The notes under the pieces are model-generated. The model was given only the letters and a program-made list of their open reading frames with translations. It was not told the origin of the DNA and did no database searches. 26,554 nt of DNA from a virus, in the IMG/VR virus record IMGVR_UViG_3300048556_000231, positions 1-26,554 of that record; one strand, 5' to 3'. The position numbers and the translations under genes are program-made. This document shows, in pieces, positions 7,486 to 14,114 of the stretch. Position 1 is the stretch's first letter. Each line of letters opens with the position of its first letter.

Positions 7486-8013
7486 ATGGCATTGTTCGGT
7501 GGACAAAGAGATATGAGTTTGTTTAATAAATTGAACAAAGAACTCATTAATGATATAATTGATACAGAAGTGTATTACTATATGGTTGCGATTACTGAAA
7601 CCAAATCTAATTTATATGGTGAGGGTGACAATAAAGTATTTCACAATCCAATAAAAATACCATGTTTAGTAGAAAGAAATCAAGCAGCACAAATATCTGA
7701 TGAGTTTGGACAATCATATTCTCGTGAAGTTCAGTTTAAGTTTTTAAGAGATACATTAAAAGAAAAAGATTTAGTACCTGCAGTTGGTGATATTGTACAA
7801 TGGAATAATGAATATCATCTAATAGACGCATCATACTCATATCAATACTTTGCAGGAAAGAATCCTCAGTATTGGGATGGTGGTGATGCTCAAGGTTTAA
7901 ATGTATCTATTATATGTGATAGTCATGTTACAAGACAAACAAGTATTAAATTAGTAGAAACAAGATTCGGTAATTCAAACCAAAATGATAACGAAGTACC
8001 AATGGGACTATAA
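7486..8013 (+). CDS. gp14: Neck protein, gp14-like
   Basis: The 175-residue protein starts MALFGGQRDMSLFNKLNKEL and carries the pattern of marine T4-like gp14 neck proteins: EVYYYMVAITETKSNLYGEG (36-55), CLVER, a DIVQWNNEYHLID stretch and QYFAGKNPQYW. In T4, gp13 and gp14 form the neck that seals the DNA-filled head and accepts the tail. It is shorter than T4 gp14 (about 256 residues) but close to versions in distant relatives. It is translated right after the gp13-like gene (3-nt gap, AGGG about 8 nt before ATG) and precedes the gp15-like gene by 3 nt, keeping the T4 order 13-14-15. Confidence 0.75.
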   Translation: MALFGGQRDMSLFNKLNKELINDIIDTEVYYYMVAITETKSNLYGEGDNKVFHNPIKIPCLVERNQAAQISDEFGQSYSREVQFKFLRDTLKEKDLVPAVGDIVQWNNEYHLIDASYSYQYFAGKNPQYWDGGDAQGLNVSIICDSHVTRQTSIKLVETRFGNSNQNDNEVPMGL

Positions 8014-8016
8014 ACG

Positions 8017-8856
8017 ATGGCAACTAAATACAGAAATACAGACAACTCGAAACCTCAGATTATACAAACACAATCTTCTACATCACCTGACCCTATATTA
8101 AATAAAGCAAAGCAGTATAGAAGGGATAAGGATAATGTAAAAAATGTAAGTGTTGGTATTTACGATATCGATTCTGCATTTAAAAACTTTTTAGAAAAGG
8201 ATGTAAGACCAACTGTTGAGGATGATGGAAGATTTTATCCTGTTCCTGTAATGTATGCATCACCTGAAAAGTGGGCAAGTGCACAACGAGATGGGTTTAT
8301 GAGAGACGAAAACGGAATGATGTTAACTCCCGTTATTGTTTTTAAAAGAGATAATCTATCAGTAAACACCGATTTAGCAAAATTAAAAGTTGCACAAAAC
8401 GAAGATACACATCAGTTCTTTGAAAGAAAGTACAATAAACTTAATAAGTACGACCAATTTGCAATACTGACAGGAGAAAATCCAAAGAAAGAATTTATGT
8501 CAGTTGAAAGACCTGATTATGTTGATTTACAATATGAAGTGATAGTTTGGTGTGACTATATGGAACAAGTTAACAAAGTTGTAGAGCAAATTGTATTTTT
8601 CCAAGGTCGTTCTTTTGGTGAAAGATATAAGTTTGTAATAAAAGGTGATTCTTACTCATTTGAAACAATGTCCGAGATGGGTCAAGATAGAATTACTAAA
8701 GCAACAATATCTTTAGTAACTAAGGCTTATATCGTTCCAGAATATGTCGGACTAAACAACAATACTAAACGAACAGTATCGATTGGAAAAGTTTCATTTT
8801 CAGAAGACCCAAGTCTTTCTGGCATTAAAATCTCTAAAAAGAGTGGTAATGAATAA
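8017..8856 (+). CDS. gp15: Tail sheath terminator / completion protein, gp15-like
   Basis: The 279-residue protein is close in length to T4 gp15 (about 272). After a polar N-terminus, residues about 70-90 read GRFYPVPVMYASPEKWASA, parallel to the IRVPITYASKEHF region of T4 gp15 as I recall it. A later YVDLQYEVIVWCDYMEQVNK segment parallels the MIYELSIFTRYEDDMFQIVE region of gp15, and a final TKATISLVTKAYIVPEY resembles its C-terminal beta segment. In T4, gp15 forms the hexameric cap on the sheath and tube that joins the tail to the neck. Its place just after the gp14-like gene agrees. A CATATTTATA box follows the gene, so it ends a transcription unit or the next promoter boosts downstream expression. 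Confidence 0.78.
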   Translation: MATKYRNTDNSKPQIIQTQSSTSPDPILNKAKQYRRDKDNVKNVSVGIYDIDSAFKNFLEKDVRPTVEDDGRFYPVPVMYASPEKWASAQRDGFMRDENGMMLTPVIVFKRDNLSVNTDLAKLKVAQNEDTHQFFERKYNKLNKYDQFAILTGENPKKEFMSVERPDYVDLQYEVIVWCDYMEQVNKVVEQIVFFQGRSFGERYKFVIKGDSYSFETMSEMGQDRITKATISLVTKAYIVPEYVGLNNNTKRTVSIGKVSFSEDPSLSGIKISKKSGNE

Positions 8857-8862
8857 TTTTTC

Positions 8863-8872
8863 CATATTTATA
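8863..8872 (+). promoter_or_regulatory. CATATTTATA box before the small coiled-coil gene
   Basis: CATATTTATA follows a TTTTTC stretch 26 nt before the ATG at 8899. No Shine-Dalgarno is apparent at that start. It matches the boxes at 2548, 6291 and 13811. Confidence 0.5.
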
Positions 8873-8898
8873 AGTGTAGTAAATAAAATTAATATGTT

Positions 8899-9180
8899 AT
8901 GGCAGAAAAAGAAATAAAAAGTTTTTCGGAAGAAGAAGTTAAAAAAATTACGGAAATTCAAAGTAAAACTCTATCAATTACATCAAGGTTAGGTGAGATT
9001 GAAATTGGTATTCAAAACATGGAAGCCCAATTCAATGAAATGAAACTTGAAAAGAACACTTTGATGGAATCTTACAGAGAATTATCCAACGAGGAAAGAG
9101 AATTAAGTGTGGAGTTGAGAGCTAAATATGGTGAGGGAACTTACGATGTGGCTACAAATACTTTCACACCTAACAAATAA
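8899..9180 (+). CDS. Small coiled-coil protein of unknown function
   Basis: This 93-residue, highly charged protein is almost entirely predicted helix by eye: residues 8-75 show heptad-like spacing of Ile, Leu and Met in a Lys/Glu background (for example RLGEIEIGIQNMEAQFNEMK), and the C-terminus is short and polar. I recognise no family. It has its own upstream CATATTTATA box and lies between the gp15-like and sheath genes, where T4 has gp16 and gp17. It is far too small to be a terminase. A structural, scaffold or chaperone-like helper role is possible but not shown. Confidence 0.7.
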   Translation: MAEKEIKSFSEEEVKKITEIQSKTLSITSRLGEIEIGIQNMEAQFNEMKLEKNTLMESYRELSNEERELSVELRAKYGEGTYDVATNTFTPNK

Positions 9181-9205
9181 GTATTCGTTTTGGAAATTTT
9201 TGGAG

Positions 9206-9213
9206 TATTTATA
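9206..9213 (+). promoter_or_regulatory. TATTTATA box before the sheath gene
   Basis: TATTTATA within GGAGTATTTATATAAAGG is 37 nt before the sheath ATG. This copy lacks the leading CA. A strong Shine-Dalgarno AGGAGA at 9240-9245 lies 5 nt before the start, fitting a highly expressed late gene. Confidence 0.5.
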
Positions 9214-9250
9214 TAAAGGTAAACCCAAAGATTTAATTTAGGAGAAAATA

Positions 9251-11653
9251 ATGGCAGAAAGAATTGTTAGTCCAGGTGTATTCACAAGAGAAAAAGACCT
9301 CTCATTCTTACCACAAGGTATAGGAGAGATAGGTGCGGCACTTATAGGACAAAGTATAAAGGGGCCTGCATTCGTACCAACACAGGTAGAGTCCTTTCAA
9401 GAATTTCAACAAGTATTTGGTGGTTTGACAGAAGATTCATACCTACCTTATACTGCACAATCATATTTAGAAGACGCAGGAACTGCGACTATCGTAAGAG
9501 TATTAGGACAGAGTGGTTATACTGTTGAACCTTTAGTATTAAAGATTAGTGGTTCAGTAGCAGCAGTAATTCACCCTACTACAAAAGTACCTTTCGGTGG
9601 TGTTGCAAACTCAACAGGTTCATTTGATAGGTCACTTGTAACAAACTTGAGTGGTTCAGCAGCTTCACCAACACCAGATGTTTCGGCATCTAACTTCGCA
9701 CTTTATATGAGTGCATCGGGTGCAGTAACAGGTTTATCAGAGTCAGCAGTACTTGCAATAGCAACCGCATCATTAGACCCAAGCGCAGTAAACTACATTG
9801 GAAAAACACTTGGTTCATCTCCTAAAAATGGTTCGGAATTTGGTTACCTATATATGAACTTCAATTCATTCCAATCGTCATCTTTCGCAGCTGACCCTAA
9901 TTGTAATGTAGAAGTTGATACATTTAGAAAAACTGACTATACAAAAGCATACCAAGAAGCTTCAACACCTTTCATCATATCACAAGATGTATCAGGTACA
10001 AGTAAAAACTTATTTAGATTCCACACATTGTCACATGGTACTTCGACAAACTACGAATTTAAAATTGGTATTAGAGATATTAAACCAGCAAATGAAGTTC
10101 CTGGTTCTGAGTACGGAACATTTAGTGTTATCCTACGAAGAGTAGATACTTCTAAAATTGCTAATTCTATATTTGGTCAAACTGTTCAAGATAGTGATGT
10201 TAGACCAAGTATTATAGAAGAATTTAGTGGACTTAACTTAGACCCTAATTCACCTAACTACATTAAAAGAGTTATTGGTGACAAGTATATTACTGTTGAT
10301 AACAATGGTAAAGTTACTTCAAATGGGGATTATCCAAACGCATCTGTAAACATTAGAGTAGAAGTAAATAGTGATATGGATGGTGGAGCACTTGATGCAA
10401 GTCTTGTTCCTTTCGGATTCGCAGCAGTTAAGTCACCTATACATAGTGGACATAATTTACCAAGTCCTACATATGTAACAGACCAGTCAATTGCAAATGA
10501 ATTTAACAAAAGAGCATTCTTAGGTTATTCATTCGACTTTACAAATACAGATAACTTAAACTACTTAAACCCAATTCCAGACTCAAGTTCTGAAACTGTT
10601 GGAACTAAGTTCTTATTAAGTCAATGTACTTCTAATGGAGCAGCAATTGCACTAAACGATGGTCTTATAGACAATAAAAAATTCTTAGTACCATTCCAAG
10701 GTGGGTTCGATGGATTCGCACCAAACAGAACAGTACTAACAGGAACAAACATTGTTGCAGGTAATATGCAAGGATTGGATTTATCATCAGCAACCGCAGG
10801 TGGTACAATCGCAATGAGAAAAGCTATTAGCGCAATGTCAAATCCTGATGAATATGATATGAACCTATTAGTATTACCAGGTGTAATCAATAGACTACAC
10901 TCTTCAGTAACTACTTTTGCAAAAGATATGTGTGAAGACAGACAAGATGCATTCTTCGTAATGGACGCAGGTTCTTACACAGATTCAATCTCAACAGTAG
11001 TTAACTCACTAAGTTCATTCGATTCAAACTATGTCGGAACTTATCACCCATGGTGTAAGATTCTTGATACAGACAAAAATAAACCAGTCTGGGTACCACC
11101 AAGTGTTGTATTACCAGGTGTTATCGCATTTAATGACGCAGTTGCTGAACCATGGTTCGCACCCGCAGGTTTAAATAGAGGTGGTTTATCAAATGTAATC
11201 GAAGTTAAGTCAAGATTGACTCATGACGAGAGAGATACATTATACGAAAATAGAATTAACCCAATCGCTACATTCCCTGGACAAGGTGCTACGGTATTTG
11301 GTCAGAAGACACTTCAAGCTAGACCTTCAGCTCTTGACAGAATTAATGTAAGAAGATTACTAATCGCATTGAAGAAGTTCATCGCATCATCTTCAAGGTA
11401 TTTATTGTTCGAAAATAATACGGCAGCAACAAGAAACAGATTCCTAAGTATAGTTAACCCTTACTTAGAATCAGTACAACAAAGACAAGGTCTTTACGCA
11501 TTCCGAGTTATTATGGACGAATCAAACAATACACCCGATATTATAGATAGAAACATCTTAAAAGGAGAAATCTTTATTCAACCAGCGAAAACTGCAGAGT
11601 TTATAGTACTTGATTTCAATGTACTTCCAACTGGCGCAGCGTTCCCTGAATAA
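9251..11653 (+). CDS. gp18: Contractile tail sheath protein
   Basis: The 800-residue protein opens with the family signature SPGVFTREKDLSF (residues 7-19) and GEIGAALIGQSIKGPAFVP, and closes with the conserved sheath C-terminal domain: ALKKFIASSSRYLLFENN, FLSIVNPYLESV and FIQPAKTAEFIVLDFNVLP. Between them, roughly residues 95-470, is a long Ser/Thr/Asn-rich insertion that probably forms surface domains; T4 gp18 has about 659 residues. The protein polymerises around the tube and contracts to drive it through the host envelope. The start follows AGGAGA by 5 nt, and the gene has its own TATTTATA box. It is followed by the tube gene in the conserved gp18-gp19 order. Confidence 0.97.
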   Translation: MAERIVSPGVFTREKDLSFLPQGIGEIGAALIGQSIKGPAFVPTQVESFQEFQQVFGGLTEDSYLPYTAQSYLEDAGTATIVRVLGQSGYTVEPLVLKISGSVAAVIHPTTKVPFGGVANSTGSFDRSLVTNLSGSAASPTPDVSASNFALYMSASGAVTGLSESAVLAIATASLDPSAVNYIGKTLGSSPKNGSEFGYLYMNFNSFQSSSFAADPNCNVEVDTFRKTDYTKAYQEASTPFIISQDVSGTSKNLFRFHTLSHGTSTNYEFKIGIRDIKPANEVPGSEYGTFSVILRRVDTSKIANSIFGQTVQDSDVRPSIIEEFSGLNLDPNSPNYIKRVIGDKYITVDNNGKVTSNGDYPNASVNIRVEVNSDMDGGALDASLVPFGFAAVKSPIHSGHNLPSPTYVTDQSIANEFNKRAFLGYSFDFTNTDNLNYLNPIPDSSSETVGTKFLLSQCTSNGAAIALNDGLIDNKKFLVPFQGGFDGFAPNRTVLTGTNIVAGNMQGLDLSSATAGGTIAMRKAISAMSNPDEYDMNLLVLPGVINRLHSSVTTFAKDMCEDRQDAFFVMDAGSYTDSISTVVNSLSSFDSNYVGTYHPWCKILDTDKNKPVWVPPSVVLPGVIAFNDAVAEPWFAPAGLNRGGLSNVIEVKSRLTHDERDTLYENRINPIATFPGQGATVFGQKTLQARPSALDRINVRRLLIALKKFIASSSRYLLFENNTAATRNRFLSIVNPYLESVQQRQGLYAFRVIMDESNNTPDIIDRNILKGEIFIQPAKTAEFIVLDFNVLPTGAAFPE

Positions 11654-11669
11654 AAAATAAAATAAAGAC

Positions 11670-11677
11670 TATTTATT
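11670..11677 (+). promoter_or_regulatory. TATTTATT box before the tube gene
   Basis: TATTTATT, one mismatch from the box seen elsewhere, is 23 nt before the tube ATG. GGAG at 11691-11694, 6 nt before the start, is a good ribosome binding site. The sheath and tube may thus be transcribed both together and separately. Confidence 0.4.
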
Positions 11678-11700
11678 AGAAAGAGAAAACGGAGAATTAA

Positions 11701-12189
11701 ATGGCACAATTATTAGACCCAAATGAAATAATGTTCACCAACTTTGAACCTAAAATGTCAAATAGGTTCATCATGTACATCGAAGGAATTCCTGCATACT
11801 TGGTGAAAACGGCAGCCAGACCAGAAATAAACAATGGTAAAGTTACCATCGACCATATCAATGTTAGAAGATATGTAAAAGGTCGTTCTGAGTGGCAAGA
11901 TTTAGCAATCACTTTATACGACCCAGTCGTACCTTCCGCTGCACAAGCAGTAATGGAGTGGGTAAGACTACATCATGAATCTGTAACAGGTAGAGATGGA
12001 TACTCTGATTTCTATAAGAAAGATATCACATTTAACAGTTTGGGTCCTGTTGGTGATAAAGTAGAAGAGTGGACACTTAAAGGTGCATACATTCAATCAG
12101 CTAATTTCTCAGACATGGATTATGCAGGAGAAGATTTAGCAACAGTAGAAATGACACTTACTTACGATTACGCAATACTACAATACTAA
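11701..12189 (+). CDS. gp19: Tail tube protein
   Basis: At 162 residues it equals T4 gp19 in size (about 163). The pattern is that of the T4-type tail tube family: an N-terminal helix and strand (NEIMFTNFEPKMSNRFIMYI), the central WQDLAITLYDPVVPSAAQAVMEW region, and a C-terminal LATVEMTLTYDYAIL strand. Hexameric rings of this protein stack into the rigid inner tube through which DNA passes. It directly follows the sheath gene and is closed by a strong intrinsic terminator at 12219-12245, so it is the last gene of its unit. Its start is set by GGAG six bases upstream. Confidence 0.95.
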   Translation: MAQLLDPNEIMFTNFEPKMSNRFIMYIEGIPAYLVKTAARPEINNGKVTIDHINVRRYVKGRSEWQDLAITLYDPVVPSAAQAVMEWVRLHHESVTGRDGYSDFYKKDITFNSLGPVGDKVEEWTLKGAYIQSANFSDMDYAGEDLATVEMTLTYDYAILQY

Positions 12190-12218
12190 ATACGGATTGT
12201 AATAAAAATTGAAACAAG

Positions 12219-12245
12219 AAACCCACCCCATAAGGTGGGTTTTTT
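12219..12245 (+). terminator. Intrinsic terminator after the tube gene
   Basis: A perfect 9-bp stem (AAACCCACC at 12219-12227 with GGTGGGTTT at 12234-12242) encloses a 6-nt loop and runs into six T residues (12240-12245). It is 30 nt after the tube stop codon and is the most GC-rich hairpin of the area. Confidence 0.93.
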
Positions 12246-12256
12246 AATTTAATTTA

Positions 12257-12266
12257 CATATTTATT
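12257..12266 (+). promoter_or_regulatory. CATATTTATT box before the small acidic gene
   Basis: CATATTTATT, one base different from the common box, lies just after the terminator and 27 nt before the ATG at 12294. A strong AAGGAGAG ribosome binding site (12281-12288) follows. Confidence 0.5.
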
Positions 12267-12293
12267 AAAGGTTAACCAAAAAGGAGAGAAGAT

Positions 12294-12563
12294 ATGGCAA
12301 AATTAATAGTTAAAAGAATTGAAGACAATATTGTCGAGTGGATTGGTGATGATTCATATTGTACTTGGGAAGACAAGGACAATGGTGAAGAAGCTGCAAC
12401 ACATTTTACAATCAAAGAAGCAAATGAAGATTGGGGACTCCCAATTAATGGCTTCGATTATGGTGGAAGAGAAAAAATTACCTATGATGGTGATTTACCA
12501 GATGGATTTGAATGTGGTGTAACTACACTAACAGGAACCGAAGGTAGTTATACTTGGGGATAA
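12294..12563 (+). CDS. Small acidic protein of unknown function
   Basis: This 89-residue, strongly acidic protein is rich in Asp, Glu, Gly and Trp; it begins MAKLIVKRIEDNIVEWIGDD and ends TGTEGSYTWG. It looks like a compact beta-rich protein without signal peptide or membrane segment. I recognise no family. It has its own promoter-like box, a near-perfect Shine-Dalgarno (AAGGAG 6-10 nt upstream), and terminators on both sides, so it is a one-gene transcription unit likely made in large amounts. Its place after the tube gene and high predicted expression suggest a minor virion, decoration or assembly protein, which is only an inference. Confidence 0.75.
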   Translation: MAKLIVKRIEDNIVEWIGDDSYCTWEDKDNGEEAATHFTIKEANEDWGLPINGFDYGGREKITYDGDLPDGFECGVTTLTGTEGSYTWG

Positions 12564-12586
12564 TCCAAAATCTATTTTAAAATCTT

Positions 12587-12621
12587 AAAGTCTCATTATT
12601 AAAACAATTTTGAGACTTTTT
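12587..12621 (+). terminator. Intrinsic terminator after the small acidic gene
   Basis: AAAGTCTCA (12587-12595) pairs perfectly with TGAGACTTT (12611-12619) around a 15-nt AT-rich loop, followed by a run of five T residues. It is 24 nt after the stop codon. The 130-bp gap to the next gene also holds an AT-rich stretch at 12641-12660 that may be a promoter, but I see no clear consensus. Confidence 0.85.
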
Positions 12622-12694
12622 GTATTAATAATAGTCCAGTTACATATATATTATAGTACAGTACAACAAAAAAAGATATAAAACGAGTTTTATT

Positions 12695-13573
12695 ATGGCA
12701 AAAGAACGATTAGAAGATGAGTACCCAGTTTCCGACAAGGATATGGTACAAAAAGCTATCAAAGACCACGAACAAAGAGAAGTTCGTGACTATAAGTTCC
12801 CTACGGAAGTTATAGATTTACCCTCAAAAGGACTTATATACCCAAAAGACAACCCACTATCAAGTGGAAAGGTTGAAATGAAGTATATGACCGCAAAAGA
12901 GGAAGATATCCTAACCACACAATCATATATTAAAGACGGAACTGTTTTAGACAGATTATTTCAGTCATTAATCGTTGGTAATGGTGATGGTGAAACAATT
13001 AAATACATAGATTTAGTTACAGGTGATAAAAACGCAATTATGATTGCTGCAAGAGTACTTGGGTATGGTAAAGAGTATAAGGTTGAAATTGACGACCCAA
13101 CTATGCCAGGTACAAAGCAAAAAGAAAACATCGACCTTACTCAATTCCAAAATAAGGATTATGAGGGTGAAAATCAAGTAGAACCACATAAAAATGAGTT
13201 CGAATTCACTTTACCAACCTCAAAGAGAAAGGTTACCTTTATGGCGATGACCGAATCTAAAGAAAGAAAAGTTAAACATCAAGTAGAAGCAATTAAGAAG
13301 GCAAATCGTAAATTAAAAGATATGACTTCAAGAGAGTTAACTACAAGAATGAAAAATATGATTCTTTCAGTAGATGGGTCAGATGACCAAAAAGACATCA
13401 ATCATTTCGTGGACAATGAATTATTCGCAGTAGATTCAAAGGCACTCAGAGCGTATATCAACCAAAGTGTTCCCGATATTGATTTAACATTTGAATTTGT
13501 ATCTGAGGAGACCGGGGAAGAGAGAGAAATGCAACTGCCTATGGATGTCGGGTTTTTTTGGCCTTCCGAGTGA
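12695..13573 (+). CDS. gp26-like baseplate/tail assembly protein (T4_baseplate family)
   Basis: The 292-residue protein shows the signature of the T4 gp26-type family: DLPSKGLIYPKDNPLSSGKV (about residues 42-61), then MKYMTAKEEDILTTQSYIKDG and a GDKNAIMIAARVLGYGKEY region. T4 gp26 (about 208 residues) takes part in baseplate hub assembly. The C-terminus ends GFFWPSE at a TGA that lies inside a second overlapping reading frame. This arrangement just upstream of the tape measure is the position of the tail assembly chaperone pair (G and GT) in other tailed phages. No Shine-Dalgarno is seen at its ATG. It has a charged Lys/Glu-rich middle. Family assignment is good; the chaperone role is an inference from position. 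Confidence 0.8.
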   Translation: MAKERLEDEYPVSDKDMVQKAIKDHEQREVRDYKFPTEVIDLPSKGLIYPKDNPLSSGKVEMKYMTAKEEDILTTQSYIKDGTVLDRLFQSLIVGNGDGETIKYIDLVTGDKNAIMIAARVLGYGKEYKVEIDDPTMPGTKQKENIDLTQFQNKDYEGENQVEPHKNEFEFTLPTSKRKVTFMAMTESKERKVKHQVEAIKKANRKLKDMTSRELTTRMKNMILSVDGSDDQKDINHFVDNELFAVDSKALRAYINQSVPDIDLTFEFVSEETGEEREMQLPMDVGFFWPSE

Positions 13574-13772
13574 TTATAGAAAGCATTTACATTCTCAAAT
13601 TTTTGACCTCATATATCATGGAAATGGTGGGTTTAGTCACACCGATGTCTACAATATGCCTGTTTGGGCGAGAAACTTCTATATCGGTAAGATAATAGAA
13701 TTCAAACAAGAAGAAAAAAAGGCACATGATAAAGAAATGAGAAAAATCAAGTCAAAAACACCAAGAAAATAA
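13545..13772 (+). CDS. Overlapping downstream frame, likely frameshift extension (gp51/GT-like)
   Basis: This frame is open across and beyond the end of the gp26-like gene. The first in-frame ATG near the junction is 13545 (MSGFFGLPSDYRK), overlapping the upstream gene by 29 nt; another ATG at 13491 would overlap by 83 nt. The credible protein part begins about PSDYRKHLHSQIFDLIYHGN and continues NMPVWARNFYIGKIIEF, ending in a Lys/Glu-rich tail. It resembles the short proteins found after gp26 homologues in marine T4-like phages. No good Shine-Dalgarno precedes either ATG (AGAGAGA lies too far upstream of 13545). A +1 or -2 ribosomal frameshift on the T7 run at 13553-13559 would fuse it to the gp26-like protein. 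Whether it is a separate protein or only a fusion extension is open. A terminator follows. Confidence 0.65.
   Translation: MSGFFGLPSDYRKHLHSQIFDLIYHGNGGFSHTDVYNMPVWARNFYIGKIIEFKQEEKKAHDKEMRKIKSKTPRK
13550..13561 (+). other. Candidate programmed frameshift site (T7 run)
   Basis: The upstream gene reads GGG TTT TTT TGG, containing seven consecutive T residues at 13553-13559, and stops at TGA 13571-13573. The overlapping frame is shifted by +1 (equivalently -2). A P-site TTT can re-pair perfectly on TTT after a shift of +1 or -2, giving GFFGLPSDYR or GFFFGLPSDYR. I cannot tell which, nor exclude independent initiation. Confidence 0.5.
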
Positions 13773-13784
13773 TAGTAGTATAAG

Positions 13785-13809
13785 AACCCGACATATTTGT
13801 TGGGTTTTT
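13785..13809 (+). terminator. Intrinsic terminator before the tape-measure unit
   Basis: AACCCGACA (13785-13793) pairs with TGTTGGGTT (13798-13806) with one G-T wobble, a TATT loop, and five T residues at 13805-13809. It lies 12 nt after the stop of the overlapping frame and directly before a CATATTTATA box. Confidence 0.88.
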
Positions 13810-13810
13810 A

Positions 13811-13820
13811 CATATTTATA
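13811..13820 (+). promoter_or_regulatory. CATATTTATA box after the terminator
   Basis: CATATTTATA begins one base after the terminator T-run and ends 22 nt before the ATG at 13843. Terminator immediately followed by the box is the same layout as at 12219-12266, which supports the box as a real transcription start signal. It would drive the tape-measure/baseplate genes. Confidence 0.6.
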
Positions 13821-13842
13821 GAATATAACAAAGGGATATTAT

Positions 13843-14100
13843 ATGAAAACCATCAAAGCAACTAAATTAAGAGAGGTCTTATCTTCCAAAGGAGTAGATG
13901 AGGGTTTTATTGATAGAATCTTTCACAGAATAGAAAAGGCTAAAACCGATAACAAACTTAAACAGATTGAAAAAGACATTGAAAGGTCTAAACAAAAAGT
14001 GAAAGACATGAGTTCAGAACAAGAGAAGATACTTATCCAAACATATGGTTCTTTGGATAAAGTTCCTCCTGGGATGAAACAAACATTCGGAATTAAATAA
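13843..14100 (+). CDS. Small helical protein upstream of the tape measure
   Basis: This 85-residue basic protein is mostly helical by eye. Residues 28-60 are a Lys/Glu-rich amphipathic helix (AKTDNKLKQIEKDIERSKQK) followed by SSEQEKILIQTYGSLDKVPP and a short FGIK end. I do not recognise the family. It sits between the chaperone-like pair and the tape measure, ends 14 nt before the latter, and follows its own CATATTTATA box and an AAGGG ribosome site about 9 nt before ATG. A tail-assembly helper or minor structural protein is plausible from context only. Confidence 0.72.
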   Translation: MKTIKATKLREVLSSKGVDEGFIDRIFHRIEKAKTDNKLKQIEKDIERSKQKVKDMSSEQEKILIQTYGSLDKVPPGMKQTFGIK

Positions 14101-14114
14101 CTTTAGGGTTCTAA

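Noticed and set aside
12641-12660. The AT-rich stretch before the gp26-like gene as a promoter of either class.
   Set aside because: It lacks both the TATTTATA core and a TTTG element at 20-nt spacing; it may still be a promoter but there is no pattern to support it.
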